A stretch of DNA of 64,000 bases. It comes from Nitratidesulfovibrio termitidis HI1. GTDB lineage: Bacteria; Desulfobacterota; Desulfovibrionia; Desulfovibrionales; Desulfovibrionaceae. Position numbers and translations under genes: made by a program. Below are positions 42,259-51,386 of this stretch, piece by piece. The notes under the pieces were generated by a model. It ran no database searches. It saw only the letters and a program-made list of their open reading frames with translations, and was not told the origin of the DNA. The stretch lies in the NCBI RefSeq assembly GCF_000504305.1, contig NZ_KI632512.1, positions 3,412,404 to 3,476,403 on the forward strand. The letters run 5' to 3'. Positions within the stretch are counted from its first letter, which is position 1; each line of letters opens with the position of its first letter.

Positions 42259-42407
42259 GCGGGGCCGTGCATCCGGAGATTGCCGACTTCCGGCCCGGCA
42301 GGCGGGGCGTTGCACCGGTTGTTGCGGGTTTGTCGGGGGAGGTGGCAGGCGGTGTGTCCGCCGGGGGAGCGCACGGTGTGGGCGCTGCGCACGTCACCGC
42401 CGGGGTG

Positions 42408-43811
42408 ATGACCTCTTTCCCCGCCGCCTCCGTCGCCCCCGAATCCCCCGACCCTTCTGCGCTCGCGCTGGAAACCGAGGCCCACGGGCGCATGCTGCGC
42501 GCCCGCGCCGCGCTGGTGCTGGATCACCCCTTTTTCGGCTCTCTGACCCTGCGCCTGCATCTGAAGGCGGACCCCGCCTGCGACGGCCTGTGGACCGACG
42601 GCGTGACCCTGGGCTTCAACCCGCGCCGGGTGGCCGCCCTGCCGGACGCCATGGTCACGGCCATGCAGGCGCACGAGGTGCTGCACGTGGTCTGCGGCCA
42701 CCACGTGCGCCGTGACGGGCGCGACGAGGGGCTGTGGAATCGGGCCTGCGATTACGCGGTGAACGGCATCCTGCTGGACGCGGGCTTCACCCTGCCCGCC
42801 GGGTTTCTGGACGCGCCGGAACACCGGGGCCGCACGGCGGAAGACATCTACGCCGTGCTGTCGCGCATGCAGGAAGAAGAGAAGGGCGGCGGCACGGGCG
42901 ACAAGGCCCAGGGCGAGGCCGAGGCCAGCGGCGCGCGTTCCGGCGCGTCCGGCGGCCAGCCGGAAGACGCCCCGGCCACGCAGCGCCGCAGCGATCCGGA
43001 ACAGGCCCCGCCGGAACTGCCGGAAGGGGACGACGCCGACGGGCGCGGCGGCGACCGCACGGGCGAGGGCGAAGGCCGCGACAACGTGGAAACGTCCTTT
43101 TCCGGCGAGGTGCGCGACCATCCCCAGTTGCAGGGGGACGCGTCCGACGCCGCACGCCGCCGGGCAGAGCGCGACCTGCGCATCGACCTCGGGCAGGCGG
43201 TGCAGGGGGCGCGCTTCATGGGCGACCTGCCCGCCGGGCTGGAACGTCTGGCCGGGCAGGCCCTGCATCCGCCGCTGGACTGGCGCACCCTGCTGCGCCG
43301 GTTCATCTGCCAGTGCACGGCCAACGACTATTCATGGACGCCGCCCAACCGGCGCTACGTGCACATGGGGCTGCACCTGCCGTCGCTGCGTTCGCAGGAC
43401 CTGCCGGAACTGGTGCTGGTTATCGACAGTTCCGGCTCGGTGGACGACGTGTCGCTGGCGCGCTTCTGCGGCGAGGTGTCTGCAATATTGCAGGATTTCG
43501 ATACCCGGCTCACGGTCATCTACTGCGACTGCGCCGTGCAGGAGGTGCTGCACCTGACCCGCTGGGACCTGCCCCTGCGCCTGACCCCGCGCGGGGGCGG
43601 CGGCACCGACTACCGCCCGGCCTTCGCCCGCGTGGATGCCGACGGCCTGCGCCCGGCCTGCCTGATCTGCCTGACCGACCTTGAATGCAACCGTTTTCCC
43701 GTGCCGCCGCCGTACCCGGTGCTGTGGGCGTCCACCCGGCCCGTGGGGGCGGGCAGTGGCGACGACGCTCCGCCCTTCGGCGAGGTGCTGACCCTGCACG
43801 AAGGAGCCTGA
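42408..43811 (+). CDS. VWA-like protein with HExxH motif (DUF2201-type)
   Basis: 467 residues from ATG 42408, which has GGGG close upstream. A GTG at 42255 overlapping the MoxR stop is possible but would add 51 low-complexity residues. The N-terminal domain has HEVLHVVCGHH (H89, E90, H93), a zinc-protease-like motif. The middle is a long acidic Gly/Glu-rich linker (about 155-245). The C-terminal domain is VWA-like with a MIDAS start LVIDSSGSVDD (D340) and TPRGGGGTDYRPAF. MoxR plus such a protein is a recurrent pair; the substrate is unknown. Confidence 0.85.
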   Translation: MTSFPAASVAPESPDPSALALETEAHGRMLRARAALVLDHPFFGSLTLRLHLKADPACDGLWTDGVTLGFNPRRVAALPDAMVTAMQAHEVLHVVCGHHVRRDGRDEGLWNRACDYAVNGILLDAGFTLPAGFLDAPEHRGRTAEDIYAVLSRMQEEEKGGGTGDKAQGEAEASGARSGASGGQPEDAPATQRRSDPEQAPPELPEGDDADGRGGDRTGEGEGRDNVETSFSGEVRDHPQLQGDASDAARRRAERDLRIDLGQAVQGARFMGDLPAGLERLAGQALHPPLDWRTLLRRFICQCTANDYSWTPPNRRYVHMGLHLPSLRSQDLPELVLVIDSSGSVDDVSLARFCGEVSAILQDFDTRLTVIYCDCAVQEVLHLTRWDLPLRLTPRGGGGTDYRPAFARVDADGLRPACLICLTDLECNRFPVPPPYPVLWASTRPVGAGSGDDAPPFGEVLTLHEGA

Positions 43812-43813
43812 CC

Positions 43814-44272
43814 ATGCGCATAGAATGGCGCATCGACAAGCAGCGCGGCAACCTGCGCCCCGTGCTGCGCTATACCGTGTCCCTTGAACCGCACGAAAAG
43901 GCGCTGGCCGTGCCCCCGGTGCGGGTGCAGTCCACCATTCCCGAGCCGCCCGATTCGTGGCGGCCCCACTGCTACCCCGGCGAAAGCGAACGCGCGGGCG
44001 AGGCCCCCAAAGGCGCGTACGTGCTGGATGCCCCCTCGCATGCGGGGCGCGAGGCGGAAACCACGCTGCGCCTGCCCTGGCGAGAGGACAACGCGTACCC
44101 GGAGGTGGAGGCGTCGTTCGCCTTGTTGCGTGACGCCTGCGAGGCGCAACTGACCAGCGCCCACGCCAGCGAACCCATGACCCTGCGCGGTGAACTGCGC
44201 GCCACCGAATCCATGCGCCGCCACATGGCTCCGGCGGTGGTGGCCGAGCGGTTGTTGCGTCTGGCCAGGTAG
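43814..44272 (+). CDS. Small protein of the MoxR/VWA cluster, function unknown
   Basis: 152 residues; AAGGAG precedes the ATG, 2 nt after the VWA gene stop. No named family is recognised. It begins MRIEWRIDKQRGNLRPVLRY with strands, carries VPPVRVQSTIPEPPDSW and a C-terminal helix (SMRRHMAPAVVAERLLRLA). No signal peptide or TM. The tight spacing makes it the third part of the ATPase/VWA unit. Structured element A begins at the last base of its stop codon. Confidence 0.75.
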   Translation: MRIEWRIDKQRGNLRPVLRYTVSLEPHEKALAVPPVRVQSTIPEPPDSWRPHCYPGESERAGEAPKGAYVLDAPSHAGREAETTLRLPWREDNAYPEVEASFALLRDACEAQLTSAHASEPMTLRGELRATESMRRHMAPAVVAERLLRLAR

Positions 44273-44468
44273 ATGGTGTCGCCACGAGTGTCTTTCTGCC
44301 CTCTGCCTGCGTCAGAACAGCGTTGCATTCCGGTCGGATACCATAAAAGCGCGCTGCGGTCCTCTTCCGTAAGGCTCGTAAACTCGCCTAACGGGAGAGG
44401 CATACTCCCTTCATGAAAGCTGTCCTTCCCTGGCAGAGAACAGAAATCCTGCTCGTGACGACACCATC
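44272..44468 (+). repeat. Structured repeat element A
   Basis: About 197 bp starting at the last base of the preceding stop codon. Basal stem GATGGTGTCGCCACGAG (44272-44288) pairs with CTCGTGACGACACCATC (44452-44468), 16 of 17. Next, TTTCTGCCCTCTGCC (44293-44307) pairs with GGCAGAGAACAGAAA (44432-44446) around a CC/AA loop. A 40-nt hairpin lies at 44361-44400 (CCTCTTCCGT / ACGGGAGAGG). It is homologous to E1 (15559) and B (51255), sharing TGCGTCAG and ATTCCGGTC with B and CTCCCTTCAT with both, while the stems differ in sequence but stay paired. Confidence 0.75.
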
Positions 44469-44705
44469 CAGGGGCCGTTTCCAACGCCTATTCCTTCACC
44501 TGCCGCCTTCACGGTGCGGGCTGTGCCCGTCTGCGCCGCCCCATGCGTCCGTGCCGATGCATGGGGCGGTCGCGCGCTGTATGCGCCGGAGCGGATACTT
44601 GCAAATCAAGTTTTCTTGATGTATGGATATCAAGGCATCCGGAAACGGTGCCCGGCGCGTGGAGAACCATGTGTCATACTTCAAGAAATACTGCGCGGGA
44701 ATCCC
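44469..44705. promoter_or_regulatory. Control region of the SahR-type regulator with operator palindromes
   Basis: The rest of the gap before 44706 has no gene. At 44605-44634 two overlapping inverted repeats appear: ATCAAG-TTTT-CTTGAT and CTTGATGT-ATGG-ATATCAAG. This is a typical ArsR-family site for autoregulation and for control of the downstream ahcY. Confidence 0.6.
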
Positions 44706-45647
44706 ATGTCGGCAGCACTCGACTACTTCAAGGCCCTATCCGACGACACCCGAATGCGGCTCATGCACGTGCTGAACAAGCACGAGCTGAACGTGAACGA
44801 ACTGGTTTCCATCCTCGAAATGGGCCAGTCGCGGGTGTCGCGACACCTCAAGATACTGACTGGGGCGGGGCTGCTGGTCTCGCGTCGCGACGGGTTGTGG
44901 GTGTTCTACGCCGCCCCGGCGGAAGGTGAGGGCCGCGACTTTCTGGACGCGGTGGCCCCCTTCATAGCCGAGGACATGACCCTGCAGGGCGACATGGCCA
45001 TGGCCGAGAAGATCATCGAGGAACGGGCGCTGAAGACCCGCCAGTTCTTCAACGCCATTGCAGAGGACTGGGACGAACTGAACCGCGAGGTGCTGGGCGG
45101 GTTCGATCTGGCGGGCGCGGTGGCGGAAGCCATGCCTGCCGCCAGCGCGGATGGCGTGCCCGGCTGCCGCGTGGCCGTGGACCTGGGCTGTGGCACGGGC
45201 ACCGTGCTGGAGCGCATGCTGCCCCGCGCGCAAGAGGTCATTGGCGTGGACGGTTCTCCGCGCATGCTGGAAATGGCCCGCCGCCGCCTGTCCGACGCCG
45301 GGGCGCGCGTATCCCTGCGCATCGGCGAACTGGATCACCTGCCCCTGCGCGACGGCGAGGCGGACTTTGCCTCCATCAACATGGTGCTGCACCATCTGTC
45401 GGAACCGGTGGCGGCCCTGCGCGAGATTGGCCGCACCCTGCGCACCGGCGGGCTGCTGTTCCTCAGCGATTTCGACCACCACGACAACGAACGCATGCGC
45501 ACCGACTATGGTGACCGCTGGCTCGGCTTCGACCGGGCCGCGCTGACGGCCCGCCTTTCCGAGGCGGGCTTTGTCGTGCGCCGGGCCGACCTGCGCGAGG
45601 TGAGCAAGGGCCTGTCGCTGCACCTGATCGTGGCGGAGAAGTCGTAG
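44706..45647 (+). CDS. sahR: ArsR-family regulator fused to SAM-methyltransferase domain (SahR-type)
   Basis: 313 residues. Residues about 1-95 are an ArsR winged helix ([20 protein letters not shown], recognition helix [17 protein letters not shown]). Residues about 120-313 are a class I SAM-methyltransferase fold with motif [15 protein letters not shown] and [17 protein letters not shown]. This fusion, next to ahcY, is the SahR pattern of Desulfovibrio, in which the regulator senses SAH/SAM and controls methionine-cycle genes. Whether the methyltransferase half is catalytic or only a sensor is unknown. Palindromes at 44605-44634 fit its operator. The gene lies 247 nt before ahcY with no clear promoter between, so co-transcription is likely. 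Confidence 0.85.
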   Translation: MSAALDYFKALSDDTRMRLMHVLNKHELNVNELVSILEMGQSRVSRHLKILTGAGLLVSRRDGLWVFYAAPAEGEGRDFLDAVAPFIAEDMTLQGDMAMAEKIIEERALKTRQFFNAIAEDWDELNREVLGGFDLAGAVAEAMPAASADGVPGCRVAVDLGCGTGTVLERMLPRAQEVIGVDGSPRMLEMARRRLSDAGARVSLRIGELDHLPLRDGEADFASINMVLHHLSEPVAALREIGRTLRTGGLLFLSDFDHHDNERMRTDYGDRWLGFDRAALTARLSEAGFVVRRADLREVSKGLSLHLIVAEKS

Positions 45648-45894
45648 TCGGCGCGGCTGGCCCCGGCTTGATGGAATCGGCCAGTTCCGGCCAGTTCCGG
45701 TCGGAGCCGGCCAGCAGAAATACGTCGCCCATCGACAACTATACTCCCGCAGCATGCCGTCCACAGGTACAGTGGGCGGGCAGATTTCCGGGGCGTGCGC
45801 GCTACGCCGCACACCCGATGCACGCCGGGCCGCATTCCGCATGCTGCGCCGGCACACCGCAACAGCAACCAAATCCTTCCCTACGGAGGCACAG

Positions 45895-47334
45895 ATGACC
45901 GATGCCAAGCGGGCGCAAGCCCTGGACCTTTCCCTTGCCAACAAGGTGGCCGACATGGCCCTGGCCGACTTCGGCCACAAGGAAATGCAGCTTTCCGAGC
46001 GCGAAGTGCCGGGGCTGATGGAACTCATTCGCATGTACGGTGTCAGCAAGCCGCTGAAGGGCCTGCGCGTCACCGGTTCCCTGCACATGACCATCCAGAC
46101 GGCCATGCTCATCAAGACGCTGTACGAGTTGGGCGCGGACATCCGCTGGGCCTCGTGCAACATCTTCTCTACCCAGGATCACGCGGCAGCGGCCATTGCC
46201 GATTCCGGCATGGCCAAGGTGTTCGCCTGGAAGGGCGAAACGCTGGAAGACTACTGGTGGTGCACCGAAATGGCGCTGACCTGGCCCGACGGCAGCGGCC
46301 CCGACCTGCTGGTTGACGACGGCGGCGACGCCACCCTGATGATCCACAAGGGCGTCGAGGTGGAAGGTAACCCCGAATTGCTCAAGCAGGCCTACGACAA
46401 CAAGGAATTCCAGATCATCATGGATCGCCTTGCCCTGGCCTACCAGAACGATCCGGGCCGCTGGCAGCGCGTGGCCGCCCGCGTGCGCGGCGTTTCGGAA
46501 GAAACCACCACGGGCGTGCACCGCCTGTACCAGCTGGAGCAGGAAGGCAAGCTGCTGTTCCCGGCCATCAATGTGAATGATTCCGTGACCAAGTCGAAGT
46601 TCGACAACCTGTACGGCTGCCGCGAATCGCTGGCCGACGGCATCAAGCGCGCCACCGACGTGATGGTGGCGGGCAAGGTGGTGGTTGTTGCGGGCTACGG
46701 TGATGTGGGCAAGGGCTGCGCCCAGTCCATGCGCGGCTTTGGCGCGCGCGTGCTGGTGACAGAAATCGACCCCATCTGCGCCCTGCAGGCCGCCATGGAA
46801 GGCTACGAAGTGACCACCATGGAAAAAGCCGTGGAAGAAGGCGACATTTTCGTCACCGCCACCGGCAACTACAAGGTCATCACCGGCGCGCACATGGAGG
46901 CCATGAAGGACGAGGCCATCGTCTGCAACATCGGCCACTTCGATAACGAAATCGACATGCACTACCTGGAAACCACCCCCGGCTGCACCTGCCTGAACAT
47001 CAAGCCGCAGGTGGACAAGTGGACCCTGACGTCGGGCCGTTCCATCATCGTGCTGGCCGAAGGGCGCTTGGTGAACCTGGGCTGCGCCACCGGCCACCCC
47101 AGCTTCGTCATGTCCAACAGCTTCACCAACCAGACCCTGGCCCAGATCGAACTGGCCACCAACCCCGACCTGGAACGCAAGGTGTACATCCTGCCCAAGA
47201 AGCTGGATGAACAGGTGGCCCGCCTGCACCTGGCCCGCCTGGGCGTTATCCTGACCACCCTGACCAAGGAACAGGCCGACTACATCGGCGTGCCCGTGGA
47301 CGGGCCGTACAAGCCGGGGCATTACCGGTACTAG
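45895..47334 (+). CDS. ahcY: S-adenosylhomocysteine hydrolase
   Basis: 479 residues; ACGGAGG precedes the ATG. It hydrolyses SAH to adenosine and homocysteine, clearing the product of methylation. Visible signatures: [27 protein letters not shown], the NAD-binding [36 protein letters not shown] and the C-terminal [11 protein letters not shown] and KPGHYRY end with the conserved Lys-Tyr that reaches the partner subunit's NAD. Length and motifs are normal. It is governed with the SahR-type gene. A strong terminator follows. Confidence 0.97.
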   Translation: MTDAKRAQALDLSLANKVADMALADFGHKEMQLSEREVPGLMELIRMYGVSKPLKGLRVTGSLHMTIQTAMLIKTLYELGADIRWASCNIFSTQDHAAAAIADSGMAKVFAWKGETLEDYWWCTEMALTWPDGSGPDLLVDDGGDATLMIHKGVEVEGNPELLKQAYDNKEFQIIMDRLALAYQNDPGRWQRVAARVRGVSEETTTGVHRLYQLEQEGKLLFPAINVNDSVTKSKFDNLYGCRESLADGIKRATDVMVAGKVVVVAGYGDVGKGCAQSMRGFGARVLVTEIDPICALQAAMEGYEVTTMEKAVEEGDIFVTATGNYKVITGAHMEAMKDEAIVCNIGHFDNEIDMHYLETTPGCTCLNIKPQVDKWTLTSGRSIIVLAEGRLVNLGCATGHPSFVMSNSFTNQTLAQIELATNPDLERKVYILPKKLDEQVARLHLARLGVILTTLTKEQADYIGVPVDGPYKPGHYRY

Positions 47335-47359
47335 GCGAAGACGGGATTGAGAAAATGCG

Positions 47360-47395
47360 AAACCGCCTCCGGGAAGGAATTCCCGGAGGCGGTTT
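47360..47395 (+). terminator. Intrinsic terminator after ahcY
   Basis: Perfect 16-bp arms AAACCGCCTCCGGGAA / TTCCCGGAGGCGGTTT with loop GGAA; bidirectional in form. It also stands 15 nt past the end of the convergent NACHT gene. Confidence 0.92.
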
Positions 47396-47409
47396 AGTTT
47401 GCTGTCTAG

Positions 47410-49953
47410 CTAGGGAAGGCGTTGAAGAGCATCTTTGTCGAGATATTTTTCAAAGAAGCTTTTGAAATCAGTATGGATTGCTCCATTGTTACAGAACGCT
47501 TGAATTGCAGGCCAGTATTTTTTGGTTACTTTTATAACATTCCCTGGTCCTGTTTTTGATTTGGCAACAATGGTGATAATGCCTTTTGTTTGGAGAAATT
47601 TGACGAATTCTTTTGCAAAGGGTCTATATATGATATCTGTCCCTTTTATGAGAGATATGTCTTGATGCGTTCCTGAAATTCTAGACTGCAATGTTCGTGT
47701 TACCTCACGCGCTGCTTCATACCAAGGTTGTCCAGCAAGCGGATTAAGGTCATCTGTCTTGTCTATAATAGCTCCGCTGGAGTATAGCCATTGACGAGCG
47801 TCTTTTCCTGTTAAGATAGAGGATGTATTTGTTATGAATTTGTCGTATGCGTATATGCTTTCAATGTCAGATCCAGAGAAATCCGTTCCTGTCATTAGCG
47901 AGTTATCAAACATCGCGCCGTCAATGATTGATCCATGAAAAGATACATTTCTAATGTCTGCATTCCGGAAATCAGTATCTAGTATGATGCTATTCTTTAT
48001 AGAAGCGTGGGACAAATCGTGACCATTGAAATTGTATCCACTAATGTCGATGTCTTCAAGTGCTGGTGATTTCCCGAGAAGCTGATGCCAATTCGGTGTT
48101 TCCTTTGTTGCTATGCGGTATAGTATCTTGAAAAGCATGTTGCGATATGATGGTAATTTTGATGTGGTATATGCAGTGATCATTTTTTCTTTTGCGTAGC
48201 TGTCCTCTTTGACTTTGTCGGCAATGAAATCTCCAATTAAGTCCGTTATGACTATGTCTTGAAAGTTGTCATAATGTGTCTCGTTTTCAATAGAGTCGCA
48301 AATAGCATCCGCGACAAGGTATTCTCTGAGGCTTGAGTGTGAAAAACCTACTTTTGATTCTGTATCTAATTCGTCAACAGGGATGTCAATTTGTCCAGTC
48401 GTGTCTCGGAATTGTCCCTCTGTGGTCAGGCCTGAATGTCTTCTGCATATTCTATAGTAGCTTTCAAGGAGCTGTTGTGGAGTGTCTGTTCGTCTGAGGT
48501 CGTGTTCAAAGAGCCGTTCAACAAGCTTGCGAATTGTTGCTGGGGGTGCAAAAGCATCGCCGCCTCTCTGCTGCAGGATTAAGGCGAGGTTTCTTAAAAA
48601 AGTAAGGCGGTCAGAATGGCTGAGACTTCCTATTCCTTGGTCTCTGAGCAAGAGGTTGTTAATTACAATCTGATATATTGTTGCTTGTGTTAAATCGGAT
48701 GCATTTTGGGGGATAAGTGCTTCAGGTGTGAGATTTGTGTCTTTTTCAGTGCTCACAATGGTTTCTGCAACACTCGTGAGAAGTCTTGCGATTACAGCGC
48801 GTTGCGCGATGTTGTCGAGTGTTGAAAACTTATGGAATAGACCTATAAGTTTCTTATAGGCATCAGAGTTCGCTCCGAGGACGATCTGGAATAGTTTTTT
48901 CCTTTGCTCATATGTTAAATCGGAGATCCGTGCAAATTGTGTAGTTTCAATTTGCGCCTTGAGTGATTTTGATAGTGCACTTTGCTGTGTTGCTTCAATC
49001 TTGTCGAACGGGTGCCGTGAATTTCTTCCGTCTGATTCTGGGACTAATATTCGTTCAGATTTGCTTTCAAAGTAATTCGGCCTGCTTGTCATTATCGCTT
49101 TGCAGTTTTCTGATATCCCGGATAGTAATTCCTTTAGGTTTTCCCGTATCGTCTCTTGCTTTAAGTGCTGTGCCATTTCGTCAAACGAATCAAGCAAAAA
49201 AACAACCTTTCCTGAATTCATTAAATATGCAAATGCATCATAGTGAACGCCTGATAGGCGGTAAGTGTCAAATGTTTTGAGAATAAGATTTTTAAAATCA
49301 AAAGCTTTTGTGAAGCTCTGCAATGGGATGAAGAGTGGGAGCGGTGAAGTGTTTGGATTTGATTTGTAGTCAGAGATAAGTTCGTAGAGGAGCTTCTTTA
49401 GTGTCCATGATTTGCCAACGCCGTAATCCCCAAGTACTGTTAACCATCGACTATCGCCCTCAAGCCATCGTTTTAAAAATGAAATAGATGGTTTGCTATC
49501 CTTGTGTGACCCTTCGTAATGGATGGTGTTGGGTTGATATTCTTTTTCTATTATTTCGCGCTGTTGATCAGATTCTATGTGCAATACATATTGGTCGAAA
49601 TTTACAAGCCTACTTAATAGGTTTTGTAGGCTGTATATGTCAATTCCTCTGCTTTCTGCGTATCCATTTGCTTCTGGTGTGTAGCCATTCGTTGAAACAT
49701 GCATAAGTACAGCTTTGTCTTTAAACGTTTCTTTTGCAGATTTTAATTTATCAATATCACGTTGTAGTTTTTCAACTCCAACGGGTTTTGCGTAGTCAGC
49801 GCATTCTATGACAATGATTTTACGCACAAGTCCCTGAAGTTCTTGTGCTATCACATCAATCTCGCGGTGATTTATGGCGATGCTAGTTGTTACTTTATGT
49901 CCACTGATTTCAAATAAATGAGCCACCGTTGCGACTAGTTTTGTTTTGTCCAT
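47410..49953 (-). CDS. NACHT-type NTPase with nuclease-like N-domain and pentapeptide repeats
   Basis: 847 residues; GAAGGGC precedes the ATG. Residues 1-120 resemble an Mrr-type PD-(D/E)xK nuclease (EIDVIA with D33, then IVIECADYAKP), but the expected catalytic Lys is Ala (E50-C51-A52), so it may be inactive. The NTPase has Walker A GDYGVGKS (175-182), Walker B VVFLLDSFDEM (D255, D258) and TSRPNYF (289-295), the pattern of bacterial NACHT/STAND anti-phage proteins. The C-terminal third has pentapeptide-like repeats (NFNGHDLSHASIKNS, DTDFRNADIRNVSFHG) and a final helical domain. Base composition is far more AT-rich than the neighbours (roughly 40% GC by eye), with no integrase or att site visible. 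Defence is the likely role (inference). Confidence 0.85.
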   Translation of the reverse strand: MDKTKLVATVAHLFEISGHKVTTSIAINHREIDVIAQELQGLVRKIIVIECADYAKPVGVEKLQRDIDKLKSAKETFKDKAVLMHVSTNGYTPEANGYAESRGIDIYSLQNLLSRLVNFDQYVLHIESDQQREIIEKEYQPNTIHYEGSHKDSKPSISFLKRWLEGDSRWLTVLGDYGVGKSWTLKKLLYELISDYKSNPNTSPLPLFIPLQSFTKAFDFKNLILKTFDTYRLSGVHYDAFAYLMNSGKVVFLLDSFDEMAQHLKQETIRENLKELLSGISENCKAIMTSRPNYFESKSERILVPESDGRNSRHPFDKIEATQQSALSKSLKAQIETTQFARISDLTYEQRKKLFQIVLGANSDAYKKLIGLFHKFSTLDNIAQRAVIARLLTSVAETIVSTEKDTNLTPEALIPQNASDLTQATIYQIVINNLLLRDQGIGSLSHSDRLTFLRNLALILQQRGGDAFAPPATIRKLVERLFEHDLRRTDTPQQLLESYYRICRRHSGLTTEGQFRDTTGQIDIPVDELDTESKVGFSHSSLREYLVADAICDSIENETHYDNFQDIVITDLIGDFIADKVKEDSYAKEKMITAYTTSKLPSYRNMLFKILYRIATKETPNWHQLLGKSPALEDIDISGYNFNGHDLSHASIKNSIILDTDFRNADIRNVSFHGSIIDGAMFDNSLMTGTDFSGSDIESIYAYDKFITNTSSILTGKDARQWLYSSGAIIDKTDDLNPLAGQPWYEAAREVTRTLQSRISGTHQDISLIKGTDIIYRPFAKEFVKFLQTKGIITIVAKSKTGPGNVIKVTKKYWPAIQAFCNNGAIHTDFKSFFEKYLDKDALQRLP

Positions 49954-50189
49954 TTTGCCCTTCTAATTTTTGGGATATGGCTGTTTATCAAAAAAATATA
50001 GTTTTTCATTTAAAAGATCAAGTTTTGTAAAACAGCAAATAACACTGGGTACACGGGGTTGATCTTTGTCAACGCCCTGACGCTACCTCATCCGCTACCT
50101 TCTTCCCTCTGCCCCGTTCCCACCGCTTCGGAAATCGCGTAGGGTCAGGCGTGACTGTCCCTAACGAGCAAAACCCACGAGGCATGACC
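49954..50189. other. Gap between NACHT gene and dhaK; base-composition boundary
   Basis: Composition switches sharply at about 50060 from AT-rich (promoter of the NACHT gene, with TTGATC and TATATT on the minus strand) to GC-rich sequence before dhaK. No repeat or att-like sequence is seen at the junction. Confidence 0.5.
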
Positions 50190-51254
50190 ATGAAGAAATT
50201 GATCAATGCAGTGGAAAACGTGGTTCGCGAACAGTTGCAGGGCATGGCGGCGGCGCATCCGGAACTGCGGGTGAACATCGACCCGCATTTCGTCTGCCGC
50301 AAGGAAATACCGCAAGGCAAGGTGGCCATCGTTTCTGGCGGCGGCAGCGGGCACGAACCCATGCACGGCGGTTTCGTCGGCCACGGCATGCTGGACGGCG
50401 CCTGCCCCGGCGAGGTGTTTACCTCGCCCACGCCCGACCAGATGTACGAGTGCGCAAAGGCCGTTGATCGCGGCGCAGGCGTGCTGTTCATCGTCAAGAA
50501 CTACACCGGCGACGTGATGAACTTCGAAACCGCCGCAGAACTGTGCCACGCCGACGGCGTGAAGGTGCAGAACATCCTTATCGACGACGACGTGGCCGTG
50601 AAGGACAGCCTGTACACGGCTGGCCGGCGCGGCGTGGGCACCACCGTGCTGGCCGAAAAGATCGTGGGCGCGGCGGCGGAAGCCGGGTACGACCTCGACA
50701 AGTGCGCCGACCTGTGCCGCAAGGTGAACCAGTATGGCCGCTCCATGGGCATGGCGCTGACCCCCTGCACCGTGCCCGCCGCAGGCAAGCCCACCTTCGA
50801 ACTGGCCGAGAACGAGATAGAAATCGGCATCGGCATCCACGGTGAACCGGGCACCCAGCGCGCCCCCATGAAGCCCGTGGACGAACTGGTGCAGATCATG
50901 GCCACCACCATCATCGACGACCCGGCCTACACCCGCACCGTGCGCGAACTGGACCGCGCCAGCGGCCAGTGGGTGGACAAGACCCTGACCGATGCCTCCT
51001 TTGCCAAGGGCGACAAGGTCATCGCCTTCGTCAACAGCATGGGCGGCACTCCGGTCAGCGAACTGTACGCCGTGTACCGCAAGCTGGACGAAATCTGCGC
51101 GGCGCGCGGCATCTCCATCGTGCGCAACCTGATCGGCCCGTACATCACCTCTCTGGAAATGCAGGGCTTTTCCATCACCCTGCTGAAGGTGGATGACGAG
51201 ATCCTGAAGTTCTGGGATGCTAAATCCGTCACCCCCGGCCTGCGCATGGGCTAG
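50190..51254 (+). CDS. dhaK: Dihydroxyacetone kinase subunit DhaK
   Basis: 354 residues. ATG 50190 has GAGG 7 nt upstream; ATG 50184 is an alternative. DhaK binds dihydroxyacetone covalently through a His: H217 in [12 protein letters not shown]. Other signatures are [34 protein letters not shown] and [11 protein letters not shown]. With DhaL (ADP-bound) and DhaM (PTS phosphodonor) it converts dihydroxyacetone to its phosphate. The promoter region is short and no regulator gene is next to it. Structured element B begins right after its stop. Confidence 0.95.
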   Translation: MKKLINAVENVVREQLQGMAAAHPELRVNIDPHFVCRKEIPQGKVAIVSGGGSGHEPMHGGFVGHGMLDGACPGEVFTSPTPDQMYECAKAVDRGAGVLFIVKNYTGDVMNFETAAELCHADGVKVQNILIDDDVAVKDSLYTAGRRGVGTTVLAEKIVGAAAEAGYDLDKCADLCRKVNQYGRSMGMALTPCTVPAAGKPTFELAENEIEIGIGIHGEPGTQRAPMKPVDELVQIMATTIIDDPAYTRTVRELDRASGQWVDKTLTDASFAKGDKVIAFVNSMGGTPVSELYAVYRKLDEICAARGISIVRNLIGPYITSLEMQGFSITLLKVDDEILKFWDAKSVTPGLRMG

Positions 51255-51386
51255 GCGGGTTGTGGTCTTTTTGCCCGCTGCCTGCGTCAGCAAGATTTTT
51301 TATTCCGGTCACGTACAATAAGAGTACGCTCCCTTCATAAAAAATGCTTGCTTCCTTGGCAGCGGACAAAAATCCGCACAACCCGC
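51255..51386 (+). repeat. Structured repeat element B
   Basis: 132 bp starting directly after the dhaK stop. Basal stem GCGGGTTGTG (51255-51264) / CACAACCCGC (51377-51386). Next stem TTTTTGCCCGCTGCC (51268-51282) / GGCAGCGGACAAAAA (51358-51372). It shares TGCGTCAG, ATTCCGGTC and CTCCCTTCAT with element A, but its inner hairpin is short (GTAC-AATAAGA-GTAC). It separates dhaK from dhaL within one operon. Confidence 0.72.

Noticed and set aside
42255-42407. GTG at 42255 (overlapping the MoxR stop) as start of the VWA gene
   Set aside because: It has no ribosome site and would add 51 Gly/Ala/Val-rich residues outside the domain. ATG 42408 is preferred but not certain.
44272-44468. Elements A, B and E1 as integron attC sites
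   Set aside because: They are palindromic and follow stop codons, but the RYYYAAC/GTTRRRY core sites are missing, no integrase is present and the genes before them are not cassettes.
45648-45894. Riboswitch or separate promoter before ahcY
   Set aside because: The spacer is GC-rich, with only short direct repeats (GGCCAGTTCC). I see no SAH/SAM aptamer features or -35/-10 pair.
47360-50189. NACHT gene as part of an integrated prophage or genomic island with att sites
   Set aside because: No integrase, tRNA, direct repeat or second foreign gene flanks it. Only composition suggests transfer.
44272-51386. Elements A and B as retron ncRNA
   Set aside because: No reverse transcriptase gene lies near any of the copies.
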